Positions 17,797-26,650 of a DNA stretch of 64,000 nucleotides are shown piece after piece; the stretch's first letter is position 1; every line of letters begins with the position of its first letter. The stretch is from Chitinophagales bacterium (lineage in GTDB: Bacteria; Bacteroidota; Bacteroidia; Chitinophagales; Chitinophagaceae). Location: assembly GCA_020636505.1 (NCBI GenBank), contig JACJXR010000002.1, positions 62,001-126,000 on the forward strand, in the 5' to 3' direction. The notes under the pieces were generated by a model. It was not told where the DNA came from, searched no databases, and saw only the letters and a program-made list of their open reading frames with translations. The position numbers and the translations under genes are program-made.

Positions 17797-20198
17797 TATT
17801 CGCGTATCTGCGCTTGCAACTCTTTTTTGTAAGCATCGGCCAATTGTTGCATCAATTTGTCCGTTTCTTCATCTGTTAAAGTACGGTCCTTGGGCTGGAA
17901 AACGAAGTTAAGCGCGAACGATTTTTTGTCGTTGCCCAGCTTTTCACTTTCAAACACATCGAACAAACCATACTCCTCCAATGATGCAACATTCAACTTA
18001 TCCGTCACCGTTTGTACTTGCTCATAAGTTACGGCTTTATCCAAAACTATCGCAAGATCACGGTGTACCGCAGGATGTTTAGGCACCTCACTGTATTCTA
18101 CTTTATTATCGGCAACAGCCTCTATACATGCATCCCACCTTACAGATGCAAAGTAAACGGGTTGTTTTATATCAAAATCATAAAGTTTCTTCGTATCAAC
18201 AGCCTCAATGATGCAGAGCGCTTTCTTCTTTCGTGAATAGATGCTTTTATTGTCTGCATACGCATACTTCACTTTATCTATTCCAAGGAATCCGAAAATA
18301 CTATCCACCAATCCTTTCAGATAATAGATATCCGACTCTTGTTCTTTAGCATTCCATTGCTTGTCTTGTAGCTTCCCTGTAACAAACATTGCAAGGATGG
18401 CCTCCTCTGCGTATCTACCATCGTTATTGGTGTATACTTTACCAAACTCAAACAATCTTAGGTCGGTGTTCTTTCTGTTACAGTTATACTGTACCACTTC
18501 CAAGCCACTCTCCAACATTGATGGACGCATGACATCCAATTCGCTGGACAAACTGTTCAGCATTTTCACCAAGTCGTTGCGCTCAGGATAATATTTACTG
18601 TTGACTATAGAGTTGGTCATTATCTCCATAAAGCCTTCTCCTGCAAGACGCTCAGCTACTTTCTCTCTTTTAGACCTATCGTTTGGCAATGGACTGTTCA
18701 ACGAGATGTTCAACCTTTCAGGCATTGGTATTTTATCCAAACCGTCTATTCTTAACACCTCCTCTACTATATCCGCAGGTAGCAAAACGTCCACCTTATT
18801 GGTTGGTACACTCAACGTAATGTTTTGAGCTGTCTCGTTTACTATCCCGAAGCCCAAAGAAGTAAACAACAGCTTCACCGAATCCACATCATACTCTTTA
18901 CCGCTGAGCTTATTTATATAACTGTAATCTACTGTAACCTCAACAGGTTTTAATTTTTCGGGATATACATCTATAACATCCGATACCACTATGCCTCCAG
19001 CCAATTCACATATCATTTGCGTGGCTCTTATAAGCGCAGGCTCAAGATTGTTTACATCCACACCTTTTTCGAAATGTGTGGCAGCGTCTGTGCGCAATCC
19101 ATAATGCAACGATGTACGTCTGATGTATGCAGGATTGAAATATGCACATTCCAAAAACACTGTTGTTGTTTGCTCTGTAACACCACTTCCCAAACCACCG
19201 AACACACCCGCGATACACATACCTTCTTTATCGTTGCATATCATCAAATCGTTGCCGGTAAGTTTACGTTCTTCTTCATCAAGAGTAACGAACGTTGTAC
19301 CCTCACCCAAAGTTTGAACAACAACTTTTTCACCTGCTATTTTATCCGCATCAAAAGCATGTAGCGGCTGCCCCCATTCATGCAACACGTAGTTTGTTAT
19401 ATCCACCACATTATTGATGGATCTGGAGCCGATGGCTTTAAGCCTACGTTGCAACCATTCCGGTGATGGACCAACTTTGATGTTGGATATGGTAATGCCC
19501 ATATACCTCGGGCATGCTTCTGCATTCTTTACCTCAACGGATATCTTGTTTTCCTTGCTCTGCGCAGCAGGTAATTCAATAGCTGGATATTTCGGTTTGT
19601 ACTCTTTCTTGTTGTGATAAGACATGTATGCGGCCACATCTTTGGCTACGCCTATATGGCTCATTGCATCCGAACGGTTTGGCGTAAGACCTATATGTAT
19701 GGCCAAGTCCGGAGCAGGAATATCAAAGTATTTGTTGGCCAAAGTACCCGGCACTGCATTTTCGGGCAATACCATTATACCGTCATGACTTTCACCAAGG
19801 CTTATTTCATCTTCGGCGCAGATCATACCCTCGCTTGCCTCGCCACGTATCTTGGCTTTTTTTATCGGAAACGGTTCTCCGTTCATCGGATGCACTGTGG
19901 CTCCAACAGGAGCAACTACCACCTTCTGCCCTGCAGCAACATTCGCCGCACCGCAAACGATATGCAAAGGTTCCGTACCACCCACATTTACCGTAGTCAC
20001 TTTAAGCCTGTCTGCATCGGGATGTTTCTCGCATGTCAACACTTCACCTATGACCAACCCTTCAAGACTGCCCTTCACAAACTCCACAGGCTCCATAGCT
20101 TCCACTTCCAAGCCTATTGAGGTCAATATTTCAGACAGCTTTTCGGGGGCTATTTCCTCGGGTAAATATTCCTTTATCCAGTTATACGATATTACCAT
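17796..20198 (-). CDS. pheT: Phenylalanyl-tRNA synthetase beta subunit
   Basis: 800 residues, the full bacterial length. Domains in order: N-terminal EMAP/OB tRNA-binding domain (about 40-150, VIGEVLTCEKHPDADRL), the B3/B4 editing domain (about 210-400, including RRLKAIGSRSINNVVDITNYV), B5 (about 400-480), the core catalytic-like domain, and the C-terminal FDX-ACB anticodon-binding domain (EVPKHPAVHRDLAIVLDK). It pairs with PheS, which is not in the window, to charge tRNA-Phe. First gene of the 17796-16361 chain. Confidence 0.97.
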   Translation of the reverse strand: MVISYNWIKEYLPEEIAPEKLSEILTSIGLEVEAMEPVEFVKGSLEGLVIGEVLTCEKHPDADRLKVTTVNVGGTEPLHIVCGAANVAAGQKVVVAPVGATVHPMNGEPFPIKKAKIRGEASEGMICAEDEISLGESHDGIMVLPENAVPGTLANKYFDIPAPDLAIHIGLTPNRSDAMSHIGVAKDVAAYMSYHNKKEYKPKYPAIELPAAQSKENKISVEVKNAEACPRYMGITISNIKVGPSPEWLQRRLKAIGSRSINNVVDITNYVLHEWGQPLHAFDADKIAGEKVVVQTLGEGTTFVTLDEEERKLTGNDLMICNDKEGMCIAGVFGGLGSGVTEQTTTVFLECAYFNPAYIRRTSLHYGLRTDAATHFEKGVDVNNLEPALIRATQMICELAGGIVVSDVIDVYPEKLKPVEVTVDYSYINKLSGKEYDVDSVKLLFTSLGFGIVNETAQNITLSVPTNKVDVLLPADIVEEVLRIDGLDKIPMPERLNISLNSPLPNDRSKREKVAERLAGEGFMEIMTNSIVNSKYYPERNDLVKMLNSLSSELDVMRPSMLESGLEVVQYNCNRKNTDLRLFEFGKVYTNNDGRYAEEAILAMFVTGKLQDKQWNAKEQESDIYYLKGLVDSIFGFLGIDKVKYAYADNKSIYSRKKKALCIIEAVDTKKLYDFDIKQPVYFASVRWDACIEAVADNKVEYSEVPKHPAVHRDLAIVLDKAVTYEQVQTVTDKLNVASLEEYGLFDVFESEKLGNDKKSFALNFVFQPKDRTLTDEETDKLMQQLADAYKKELQAQIRE

Positions 20199-20328
20199 TC
20201 TTATTAGTCCGATTTCAGAAAACGGTGTAAAGATAACCCATCGTTATAGCAAAACGCATCTATTTTCAAAAATCGTGAGTCGGGTCTTTTATTAACATCC
20301 GTATGTGGGTTACCTGTGAAAATGTTGT

Positions 20329-20336
20329 TACTTTTG
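20329..20336 (+). promoter_or_regulatory. Putative dnaB promoter -7 box
   Basis: TACTTTTG matches TAnnTTTG. It would give a leader of about 275 nt before dnaB, or the promoter of a separate small RNA. The -33 position lacks a clean TTG. Confidence 0.4.
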
Positions 20337-20470
20337 TACTACAATAGAGGATAACCGTCAATAATATCAATATTACAATAGAATAAGCTGTGTAGAACCT
20401 GTGGGCGAAGGTCTGAAAATTATATTGGCACTTACACTTCCCATACAAGGAATTTAAAATTACATTCGTC

Positions 20471-20548
20471 GTCCGCTGCTGTGGTTTAACGTTGAGGTAA
20501 TACGCAGTTAATGTTCTCGAAACATTACGGTAACACCTAAAAATGGAC
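20471..20548 (+). ncRNA. Possible structured RNA in the dnaB leader
   Basis: Nested pairings can be drawn: GTCC (20471-20474) with GGAC (20545-20548); AGGT (20495-20498) with ACCT (20535-20538); TAC (20501-20503) with GTA (20530-20532); and a 7-bp hairpin TAATGTT-CTCGA-AACATTA (20509-20527). It could be a leader element or part of a free RNA. No Rfam family was recognised; 6S RNA was considered but not supported. Confidence 0.35.
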
Positions 20549-20617
20549 TGAAACAACGGCTACAAAAGCGATATAGGACTATATGGTTTCACAAAAAACA
20601 ACACACATACTAACCCA

Positions 20618-22294
20618 ATGGCAATAAACGTAAAGAAAGAGTTCGGCAATACCAGAAGCCGCAAATCAGATGTCACTTCACTTGTTTATGGCAAAATACC
20701 CCCACAGGCGACGGAGCTTGAAGAAGCCGTGCTTGGAGCCATCATGTTGGAGAAGGACAAGCTGGCTGAAGTATTGGAGATCATCCAAAGTCCGGACTGT
20801 TTTTATGTGGATGCCAACCAAAAGATATATGCTGCGGTTCGTCGCCTATTCGACAAGGGTATGCCTGTCGATCTGTTGACAGTAACCGAAGAGTTGAGAA
20901 AAACAGATGAGTTGGAGATAGTGGGTGGCCCATACTACCTCACCAACCTCACGATGAACGTCGTATCAAGTGCGCACGTGGAGTCTCACGCTCGTATCGT
21001 TATGGAAAAGTTCATTCAGCGTGAGTTGATTCGTATTTCAGGCGAGGTGATAAAAGACGCATACGAAGACAGCACCGATGTGTTCGACTTGCTGGACAAA
21101 GCCGAATCCAACTTATACGAAATAACGGATAACCACTTACGTAAGAACTTCACCAGCCTTAAAGAAGTACTTGTAAGAACCGTTCATGAAATAGAAGAAG
21201 CCAAGAACAAGCAAGAGGACCTAACAGGTGTTCCTACAGGCTATGTTCCTTTGGATAAATTGACCTCTGGATGGCAAAAAACCGATCTTATCATTTTGGC
21301 TGCTCGTCCTGCCGTGGGTAAGACTGCATTCTGTTTGAACCTTGCGCTCAATGCCGCCACTCACTCAGGCAAACCTTATCCGGTTGCATTCTTCTCGTTG
21401 GAGATGGGTGCAGGCCAGTTGGTAAAAAGGTTGTTGGCTGCCGTGACGGAAGTAAGTATGGAATCGCTGACCAAAGGCCGTATGCAGGAGCACGAATTCG
21501 TACAGATGACCCAGCGTATGAACAAGCTGGCAGAGGCTCCCATCTTCTTGGACGACCAAGCCGCTCTGAACATTTTCGAGTTGCGCGCAAAAGCAAGAAG
21601 ACTTAAGCAAAAGCATGATATTCAAATGATTATCATCGACTACTTACAGTTGATGCAAGGTAGTATTGAGCGCGGTGGCAACAGGGAACAAGAGATATCA
21701 AAAATATCAAGAGACCTGAAAGCACTCGCCAAAGAGCTTGAAGTTCCGATAATCGCGCTTTCTCAGTTGAACCGTTCGGTTGAGTCGAGAAAAGAGTCCA
21801 AAGTACCTCAGTTAAGTGACCTTCGTGAATCAGGAGCGATAGAACAAGATGCCGATATCGTTATGTTCCTATACCGTCCTGAATACTACGGTATCAACAA
21901 TGACGAAATGGGACAAGCCATTGAGGGTGAGACCCATCTACATATGGCAAAACACAGGAACGGTAGTACAGATACCATTAAGGTTCGTTTCATAAAAGAA
22001 TACCAAAAGTTCGTAGACCTACCGGACAACTTCGGTGGATTCGGTGGCGGAGGAGACTTCGGCGGCGGCGGTGGAGGTTTCACTCCTCCTATGGGAGATA
22101 ATCCTCAAGCAGGCATCAGAGGTAGGGATACAAGCGACTTTGGAGGCTCCAAGATGTTCATACAAGGCGGATTCCAAACCATGCCGTCAAAGGCCAGCGA
22201 TTTCAATATGGATGATGATATGGACGATTTTGGACCTGCACCGGGTACCAAGCTCCCTAAAGGCACTCCTCCTGACGACGACGCACCGTTCTAA
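20618..22294 (+). CDS. dnaB: Replicative DNA helicase DnaB
   Basis: 558 residues. The N-terminal DnaB domain (PPQATELEEAVLGAIMLE, about 28-130) is followed by the RecA-type motor: Walker A AARPAVGKTAF, then FSLEMGAGQLVKRL, Walker B IIIDYLQLM, and HRNGSTDTIKVRF near the end. It unwinds the parental strands at the fork as a hexamer. After the usual C-terminus comes an extra tail of about 80 residues. It starts with a glycine run (FGGFGGGGDFGGGGGGF) and ends in an acidic stretch (MDDDMDDFG and PPDDDAPF), which resembles the tail of SSB proteins. No intein is present. Confidence 0.97.
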   Translation: MAINVKKEFGNTRSRKSDVTSLVYGKIPPQATELEEAVLGAIMLEKDKLAEVLEIIQSPDCFYVDANQKIYAAVRRLFDKGMPVDLLTVTEELRKTDELEIVGGPYYLTNLTMNVVSSAHVESHARIVMEKFIQRELIRISGEVIKDAYEDSTDVFDLLDKAESNLYEITDNHLRKNFTSLKEVLVRTVHEIEEAKNKQEDLTGVPTGYVPLDKLTSGWQKTDLIILAARPAVGKTAFCLNLALNAATHSGKPYPVAFFSLEMGAGQLVKRLLAAVTEVSMESLTKGRMQEHEFVQMTQRMNKLAEAPIFLDDQAALNIFELRAKARRLKQKHDIQMIIIDYLQLMQGSIERGGNREQEISKISRDLKALAKELEVPIIALSQLNRSVESRKESKVPQLSDLRESGAIEQDADIVMFLYRPEYYGINNDEMGQAIEGETHLHMAKHRNGSTDTIKVRFIKEYQKFVDLPDNFGGFGGGGDFGGGGGGFTPPMGDNPQAGIRGRDTSDFGGSKMFIQGGFQTMPSKASDFNMDDDMDDFGPAPGTKLPKGTPPDDDAPF

Positions 22295-22427
22295 ATCATT
22301 GAACTGTTATTAGCCACTCCATACATTGCAATATTTTACAATCTTATTTTCATTGTATATTTTGCAAATAGGATTTTGTGCGCAATGATGTTGTTGAAGA
22401 CTTTTCGTTTACCTTGAAAAACTCTTT

Positions 22428-23039
22428 ATGAAGTATCTCTGCTTTGCCTTGTTATTGATGCTGCACTCTACCCTTTTTGCGGCTTATGCAAACAATGACG
22501 AACAAGAAGAAAAACAATCCTTCAACAGACCCTTCTTATACATAACCACAAGTACAGGTGTTAATAACAACACCGCTATTCTTGGTTTCAATTTAGAAGC
22601 TCCGATAAACGATAAGATATCTGTTGATGCCGGTTTGGGAACAGGCACATGGAACCATAAATTCTATATCGGCGGCAAATATTATTTTATGCAACGCAGA
22701 GGTGCTTTTGCACTTGGAGCCGGTGTTACCTACGCCATCGGCACACGAAATCATGATTATTATATAGTGACCATATTCGGTGAAGAAACAAGGGAATTCT
22801 TCAATAAGAACGCACAAACAAATGCATTCTTGGCAGCATATAAGTTTTGGGACTTAGGTAAGAAAAGGAGAAACCGATTTTATTTACAACTAGGATGGTC
22901 TCAGTCATTGAACACAGGAGATAAGATCACTCAATTGACCGGAAACCCCATCAGTCAAGATTCGAAAAACAGAATTTCCTCTTCCGCACCGGGTGGCCCT
23001 ATTGTGGCTTGGGGTTTTTCGTTTGGTATACGCCGTTAA
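22428..23039 (+). CDS. Predicted small outer-membrane protein, unknown function
   Basis: 203 residues with a signal peptide (MKYLCFALLLMLHSTLFAAYA). The mature part has the alternating, Gly- and aromatic-rich strands of a small beta-barrel (IYGGKYYFM-like turns; GAFALGAGVTYAIG; FYLQLGWSQSL) and ends GFSFGIRR. No named family was recognised. It stands alone between dnaB and a shared terminator. Confidence 0.72.
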   Translation: MKYLCFALLLMLHSTLFAAYANNDEQEEKQSFNRPFLYITTSTGVNNNTAILGFNLEAPINDKISVDAGLGTGTWNHKFYIGGKYYFMQRRGAFALGAGVTYAIGTRNHDYYIVTIFGEETREFFNKNAQTNAFLAAYKFWDLGKKRRNRFYLQLGWSQSLNTGDKITQLTGNPISQDSKNRISSSAPGGPIVAWGFSFGIRR

Positions 23040-23057
23040 ATGATTTACCATATAGCA

Positions 23058-23088
23058 AAATAAAGCCACCCAATGGGTGGCTTTATTT
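23058..23088. terminator. Bidirectional terminator
   Basis: A 14-bp stem (AAATAAAGCCACCC / GGGTGGCTTTATTT) with a 3-nt loop. A/T runs on both sides fit both converging genes, 22428-23039 (+) and 23113-25287 (-). Confidence 0.92.
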
Positions 23089-23112
23089 GTAGCTGTTCTC
23101 ATTGAACTGTGC

Positions 23113-25287
23113 TTAGTGTTTTATCCATTTCAATATCGATGCATTGTTGTTTGTGTTTGTACCGATACGAATGATATATATACCTCCTGACAAGTCTGAC
23201 GCAGGCAATTGTATTCTTTGTGCGCCTTTCTCGTATGCTTTTTCGATTGACCATACTTTCTTACCGGTCACATCTGTAACATCCAAACTGATGGTGGATG
23301 CATTCTCAAGTATAATGTTTACAACCGCATTGTCACCCGACGGGTTTGGAACAAGTGAAACAGAATGCAAGTTTCCGGTAACGTCATTCACGCTTTCAGG
23401 ATATTTTATCACACCTGAATTTTTAATGGTATTCACATCATGACTTAAAGCACCGTCTTTGTTGATGATAACCGAGTAATCGAAATCGATCTCGATTTTC
23501 TCACCTATAACTGCATTGTTAGGAACAGTAAATGTCAATTCACCTATTGTACCCTGGCCCGATACGTTTGTATGGTCTACACGTGCATGTGCCCACTCTA
23601 CCGTGTTGTTTGTTTTTGAATAACCAAAGTTCACTGCGGATGCACCATTGTCTATCCAACTGTTGGTATTGGAGATGGTAGGAGCTGCTGTCAACGACAC
23701 ACCGAATACGCTAATATTCGTTGCGAAACCATATACATTACCCAATGTTTGCGAAGCGTTACCGAGTTTGATAGGCACTTTTACACTTACACCTGGTGAC
23801 AATGTTACGTTGTTGAAATCGGCATACAGATCAAAATAGCCTGTGGTTTTATTGCGCCCACCTTTGGTGTGAGACTTATTGTAGTTCGCCGTAACTGCTG
23901 CAAGGTCGCTGCTGTTCACAGTACCGTCACCGTTACAATCAGCATGCTTCATGTTCGTATTATTGGTAATGAAGGAGTTTGTCCAGTTGGTACAGGCTTG
24001 TGCCACCCAACTTGTTGAGGCACCTGTTCTGGTAGGTCCTGTTTGACCGTTGGCTATGGCTATGGCCAGTGGATCGTATATATTGACTGTGAAGTCACCG
24101 TTTGCATCACCCGGCCATACAGAGTCGGCAAGGCATTGGCGTGTGCGAACCACTACAGCATAATCAGACACAGCTCTAGGACAACCATTATCACGAGCTC
24201 TTACTGTAATATAAAAATGAGGCAGAGTTGCAGGATTCATTGTTGTAGGAGTGGTCCATGTGATGGTGCTGCTTGCAGTAGGTACACCCGGTGTTGTATT
24301 GACACTGAATGTCCATCCCGACAAGGATGGAGGCATTACATCCAAATAAACAGAATCGGTGCTTGTTGGGTCCGTAAAGCTTAATACGATGCTATTGGAT
24401 TGTCCCGGACAAGTATAATATGTAAAACCTGTTGTACTTGAAGGCGCAGGTAATGTCATGATGGTAGAACTAGTGGTTGGCAATACAGATACCGTGAACT
24501 CACGGATATATGTACCTACCAATACACTGTTTCTATACTCCTTTACTTCCAATGCCAACACAAAGTAACCAACGTTATTGCTCTTTAAAGTCAATGTTTT
24601 GTTGGTTGTATTTATAGCAGCAGTACCGCTTGTGCCAAAAGGAGCTGTCGCTGAATATCCTGAATTATACGCTGCAGTAACTGTTGGTCCTGCTTTAGGC
24701 GCTATTAAAGTATACGTAAGATTGTCTCCCTCCGGATCTATTGCTTGCAACGGGATAACTAAATTATTACCCGATGTCATGTAGTATGATGGCGAATTGG
24801 CCAACAATGGATTGGAGTTGATGGCGCTCGAGTTATCTATATTCGTATACAAATACATCGTTCCACTGGTTGCAGTGGTTAAATTGACTATCCCAGATAT
24901 CCTGGCTGCATTCTGATAAGATATAACCCAATCTGTAGCTGCAGCAGGTAACGAAACAGTCCCCTTGAACTTTGCAGTGATGTATCCCGGTATTGTTGAT
25001 GTTGGCGTAATACACCTGCTTTGTTGTGTGGAACAGTTGATGTTGACCGTATCATAACCAAGAAACGTCATTTGCAATGAGGAAGAATGATTTTGAGATG
25101 CGGATGTGATCTGCACTGCCGCTGAGCTCGGAAGTGTCGCTCCTTGTTCACATATCTTGTACACAGACAGATATATGTCATAATTGGTTCCGTTAAACTC
25201 GTATCTGATCTCACCGCCTGAAAAGTGCGATGCTTTTGCTGTTATCGCCAATAGGCAAATCGTCAGAATCAGTAGTATTCTGTTCAT
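23113..25287 (-). CDS. Large T9SS-exported protein with dockerin-like calcium loops
   Basis: 724 residues with a signal peptide (MNRILLILTICLLAITAKA). The first 380 residues are Thr/Ser-rich and beta-sandwich-like, typical of Bacteroidota surface proteins beginning ASHFSGGEIRYEFNG. Around 390-470 come two EF-hand-type loops (GDANGDFTVNIYDPLAIAIA and DCNGDGTVNSSDLAAVTANY), a dockerin-like pair that probably binds calcium. A cohesin-like region follows. The last 80 residues are the T9SS type A signal (VSLVPNPSGDNAVV, VTDVTGKKVW, SGGIYIIRIGTN, LKWIKH). Likely an anchored surface protein or adhesin. Confidence 0.88.
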   Translation of the reverse strand: MNRILLILTICLLAITAKASHFSGGEIRYEFNGTNYDIYLSVYKICEQGATLPSSAAVQITSASQNHSSSLQMTFLGYDTVNINCSTQQSRCITPTSTIPGYITAKFKGTVSLPAAATDWVISYQNAARISGIVNLTTATSGTMYLYTNIDNSSAINSNPLLANSPSYYMTSGNNLVIPLQAIDPEGDNLTYTLIAPKAGPTVTAAYNSGYSATAPFGTSGTAAINTTNKTLTLKSNNVGYFVLALEVKEYRNSVLVGTYIREFTVSVLPTTSSTIMTLPAPSSTTGFTYYTCPGQSNSIVLSFTDPTSTDSVYLDVMPPSLSGWTFSVNTTPGVPTASSTITWTTPTTMNPATLPHFYITVRARDNGCPRAVSDYAVVVRTRQCLADSVWPGDANGDFTVNIYDPLAIAIANGQTGPTRTGASTSWVAQACTNWTNSFITNNTNMKHADCNGDGTVNSSDLAAVTANYNKSHTKGGRNKTTGYFDLYADFNNVTLSPGVSVKVPIKLGNASQTLGNVYGFATNISVFGVSLTAAPTISNTNSWIDNGASAVNFGYSKTNNTVEWAHARVDHTNVSGQGTIGELTFTVPNNAVIGEKIEIDFDYSVIINKDGALSHDVNTIKNSGVIKYPESVNDVTGNLHSVSLVPNPSGDNAVVNIILENASTISLDVTDVTGKKVWSIEKAYEKGAQRIQLPASDLSGGIYIIRIGTNTNNNASILKWIKH

Positions 25288-25402
25288 AGGATAATAATTT
25301 GAATGGTTAAGTTAATAGAAAGCCAATAAATTGTAATGGTTGGGTAAAAATCTGAAAAACAAGCATCTGTTTATATTAACGGACGAATCAAGTCCATTTT
25401 CG

Positions 25403-25432
25403 TTGGTAATACAGGCGAATTTGGTAATTTTG
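25403..25432 (+). promoter_or_regulatory. Promoter of the cysteine desulfurase gene
   Basis: TTG at 25403-25405 (-33) and TAATTTTG at 25425-25432 (-7) are separated by 19 bases, a textbook Bacteroidota sigma promoter. The leader to the ATG at 25450 is very short. Confidence 0.75.
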
Positions 25433-25449
25433 CATCCTCACAGAAAATT

Positions 25450-26583
25450 ATGAACAGAATATATTTCGATAATGCCGCCACCACCTCACTTGATCCTGAG
25501 GTATTGGAAGCCATGATACCATATATGACGGAGAAATTCGGCAACCCGTCATCCATATACTCATATGGCAGGGAAACCAAATTGGCTATCGAAACTGCAC
25601 GTAAATCTGTGGCAAAACAACTCAACTGTGCTCCCGGCGAAATATTTTTCACTTCAGGTGGTACAGAAAGCAGCAACACAGCCATCTCATCGGCTGTTCG
25701 CAACCTTGGATGCAAACATATCATCACCTCTTCCATCGAGCACCATGCGACATTGCATACTGCAGAATATTTGGATAAAACAGGCGAAGCAAAACTCAGC
25801 TTGGTAAACCTGACCGGAAACGGACATGTTGACCTTGCTCATCTCGAAGAATTGTTGTCATCTTCAACAGAAAAAACGTTAGTGACATTGATGCATGCCA
25901 ACAACGAGATAGGCAACTTGCTTGACGTTAAAGCCGTTAGTGAATTGTGCCAAAAACACAACGCGATCTTTCATTGCGATATGGTGCAAACCATCGGTCA
26001 CTACCCCATCGACCTTAAAGAATTGAAAGTTCATTTTGCCAGCTCTGCCGGTCATAAGTTTCATGGCCCAAAAGGTATCGGTATACTATATGTAAATGAG
26101 GATATAAAGATCCAACCGATGATACTCGGTGGTGCTCAAGAACGTAATATGCGTGCCGGGACAGAAAACCTTTATGGCATAATCGGATATGCAAAAGCAT
26201 TGGAAAAAGCAGCCGGTAATTTTCAAAACGACAGCAACTACGTAAATGAGCTAAAGGGTTATATGGCTTCTAAGCTTAAAGAAGCATTCCCAACCATAAA
26301 GTTTAATGGAGACACAAACGGTTCTTGCTTATACACTGTTTTGAACGTGGCATTCGCTAAAACCGAGAAAACAGACATGCTTTTGCTCAACTTGGATATG
26401 GCAGGCATCTGCGTAAGTGGCGGAAGTGCATGTTCAAGCGGAGCAAGTTCCGTAAGCCATGTTATAAAGGCACTGTACAACGGACACAGCGAAGAGCTGG
26501 TGCCGATACGTTTCTCCTTCTCAAAGAACAATACCAAAGAAGAGGTCGATATGGTTATCGACAAGTTAAAGGAATTGATGTAG
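25450..26583 (+). CDS. Cysteine desulfurase (NifS/IscS family)
   Basis: 377 residues, fold-type I PLP enzyme that takes sulfur from cysteine and passes it to Fe-S assembly or tRNA thiolation. It starts IYFDNAATTSLDPEVLEAM (family signature). It has the PLP lysine in SSAGHKFHGPKGIG and the sulfur-carrying Cys in the short active-site loop SGGSACSSGASSVSHV, as in group I (NifS/IscS) enzymes. No Fe-S scaffold gene adjoins it, so the acceptor is unknown. It has its own promoter directly upstream. Confidence 0.94.
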   Translation: MNRIYFDNAATTSLDPEVLEAMIPYMTEKFGNPSSIYSYGRETKLAIETARKSVAKQLNCAPGEIFFTSGGTESSNTAISSAVRNLGCKHIITSSIEHHATLHTAEYLDKTGEAKLSLVNLTGNGHVDLAHLEELLSSSTEKTLVTLMHANNEIGNLLDVKAVSELCQKHNAIFHCDMVQTIGHYPIDLKELKVHFASSAGHKFHGPKGIGILYVNEDIKIQPMILGGAQERNMRAGTENLYGIIGYAKALEKAAGNFQNDSNYVNELKGYMASKLKEAFPTIKFNGDTNGSCLYTVLNVAFAKTEKTDMLLLNLDMAGICVSGGSACSSGASSVSHVIKALYNGHSEELVPIRFSFSKNNTKEEVDMVIDKLKELM

Positions 26584-26650
26584 CACAGTCTTCATTGCAA
26601 AGCACGTAGGTATGTAATATATTAGTGCAATACCTTTTACGTGTTTACAC

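Larger units (their letters stand above)
20199..20617. other. Intergenic region between pheT and dnaB with long dnaB leader
   Basis: 419 bases without a credible gene. It holds a -7-like box (20329-20336) and a stretch able to fold into nested hairpins (20471-20548). A minus-strand ORF of 96 codons crosses it but starts and ends in the two control regions and has no protein character. Confidence 0.6.

Noticed and set aside
20266..20556. Minus-strand ORF of 96 codons between pheT and dnaB
   Set aside because: Cys/Tyr-rich composition with no domain; it crosses the dnaB promoter and leader.
20342..20617. 6S RNA
   Set aside because: I could not draw the long rod with a central bubble that defines 6S RNA; kept only as a possible structured leader.
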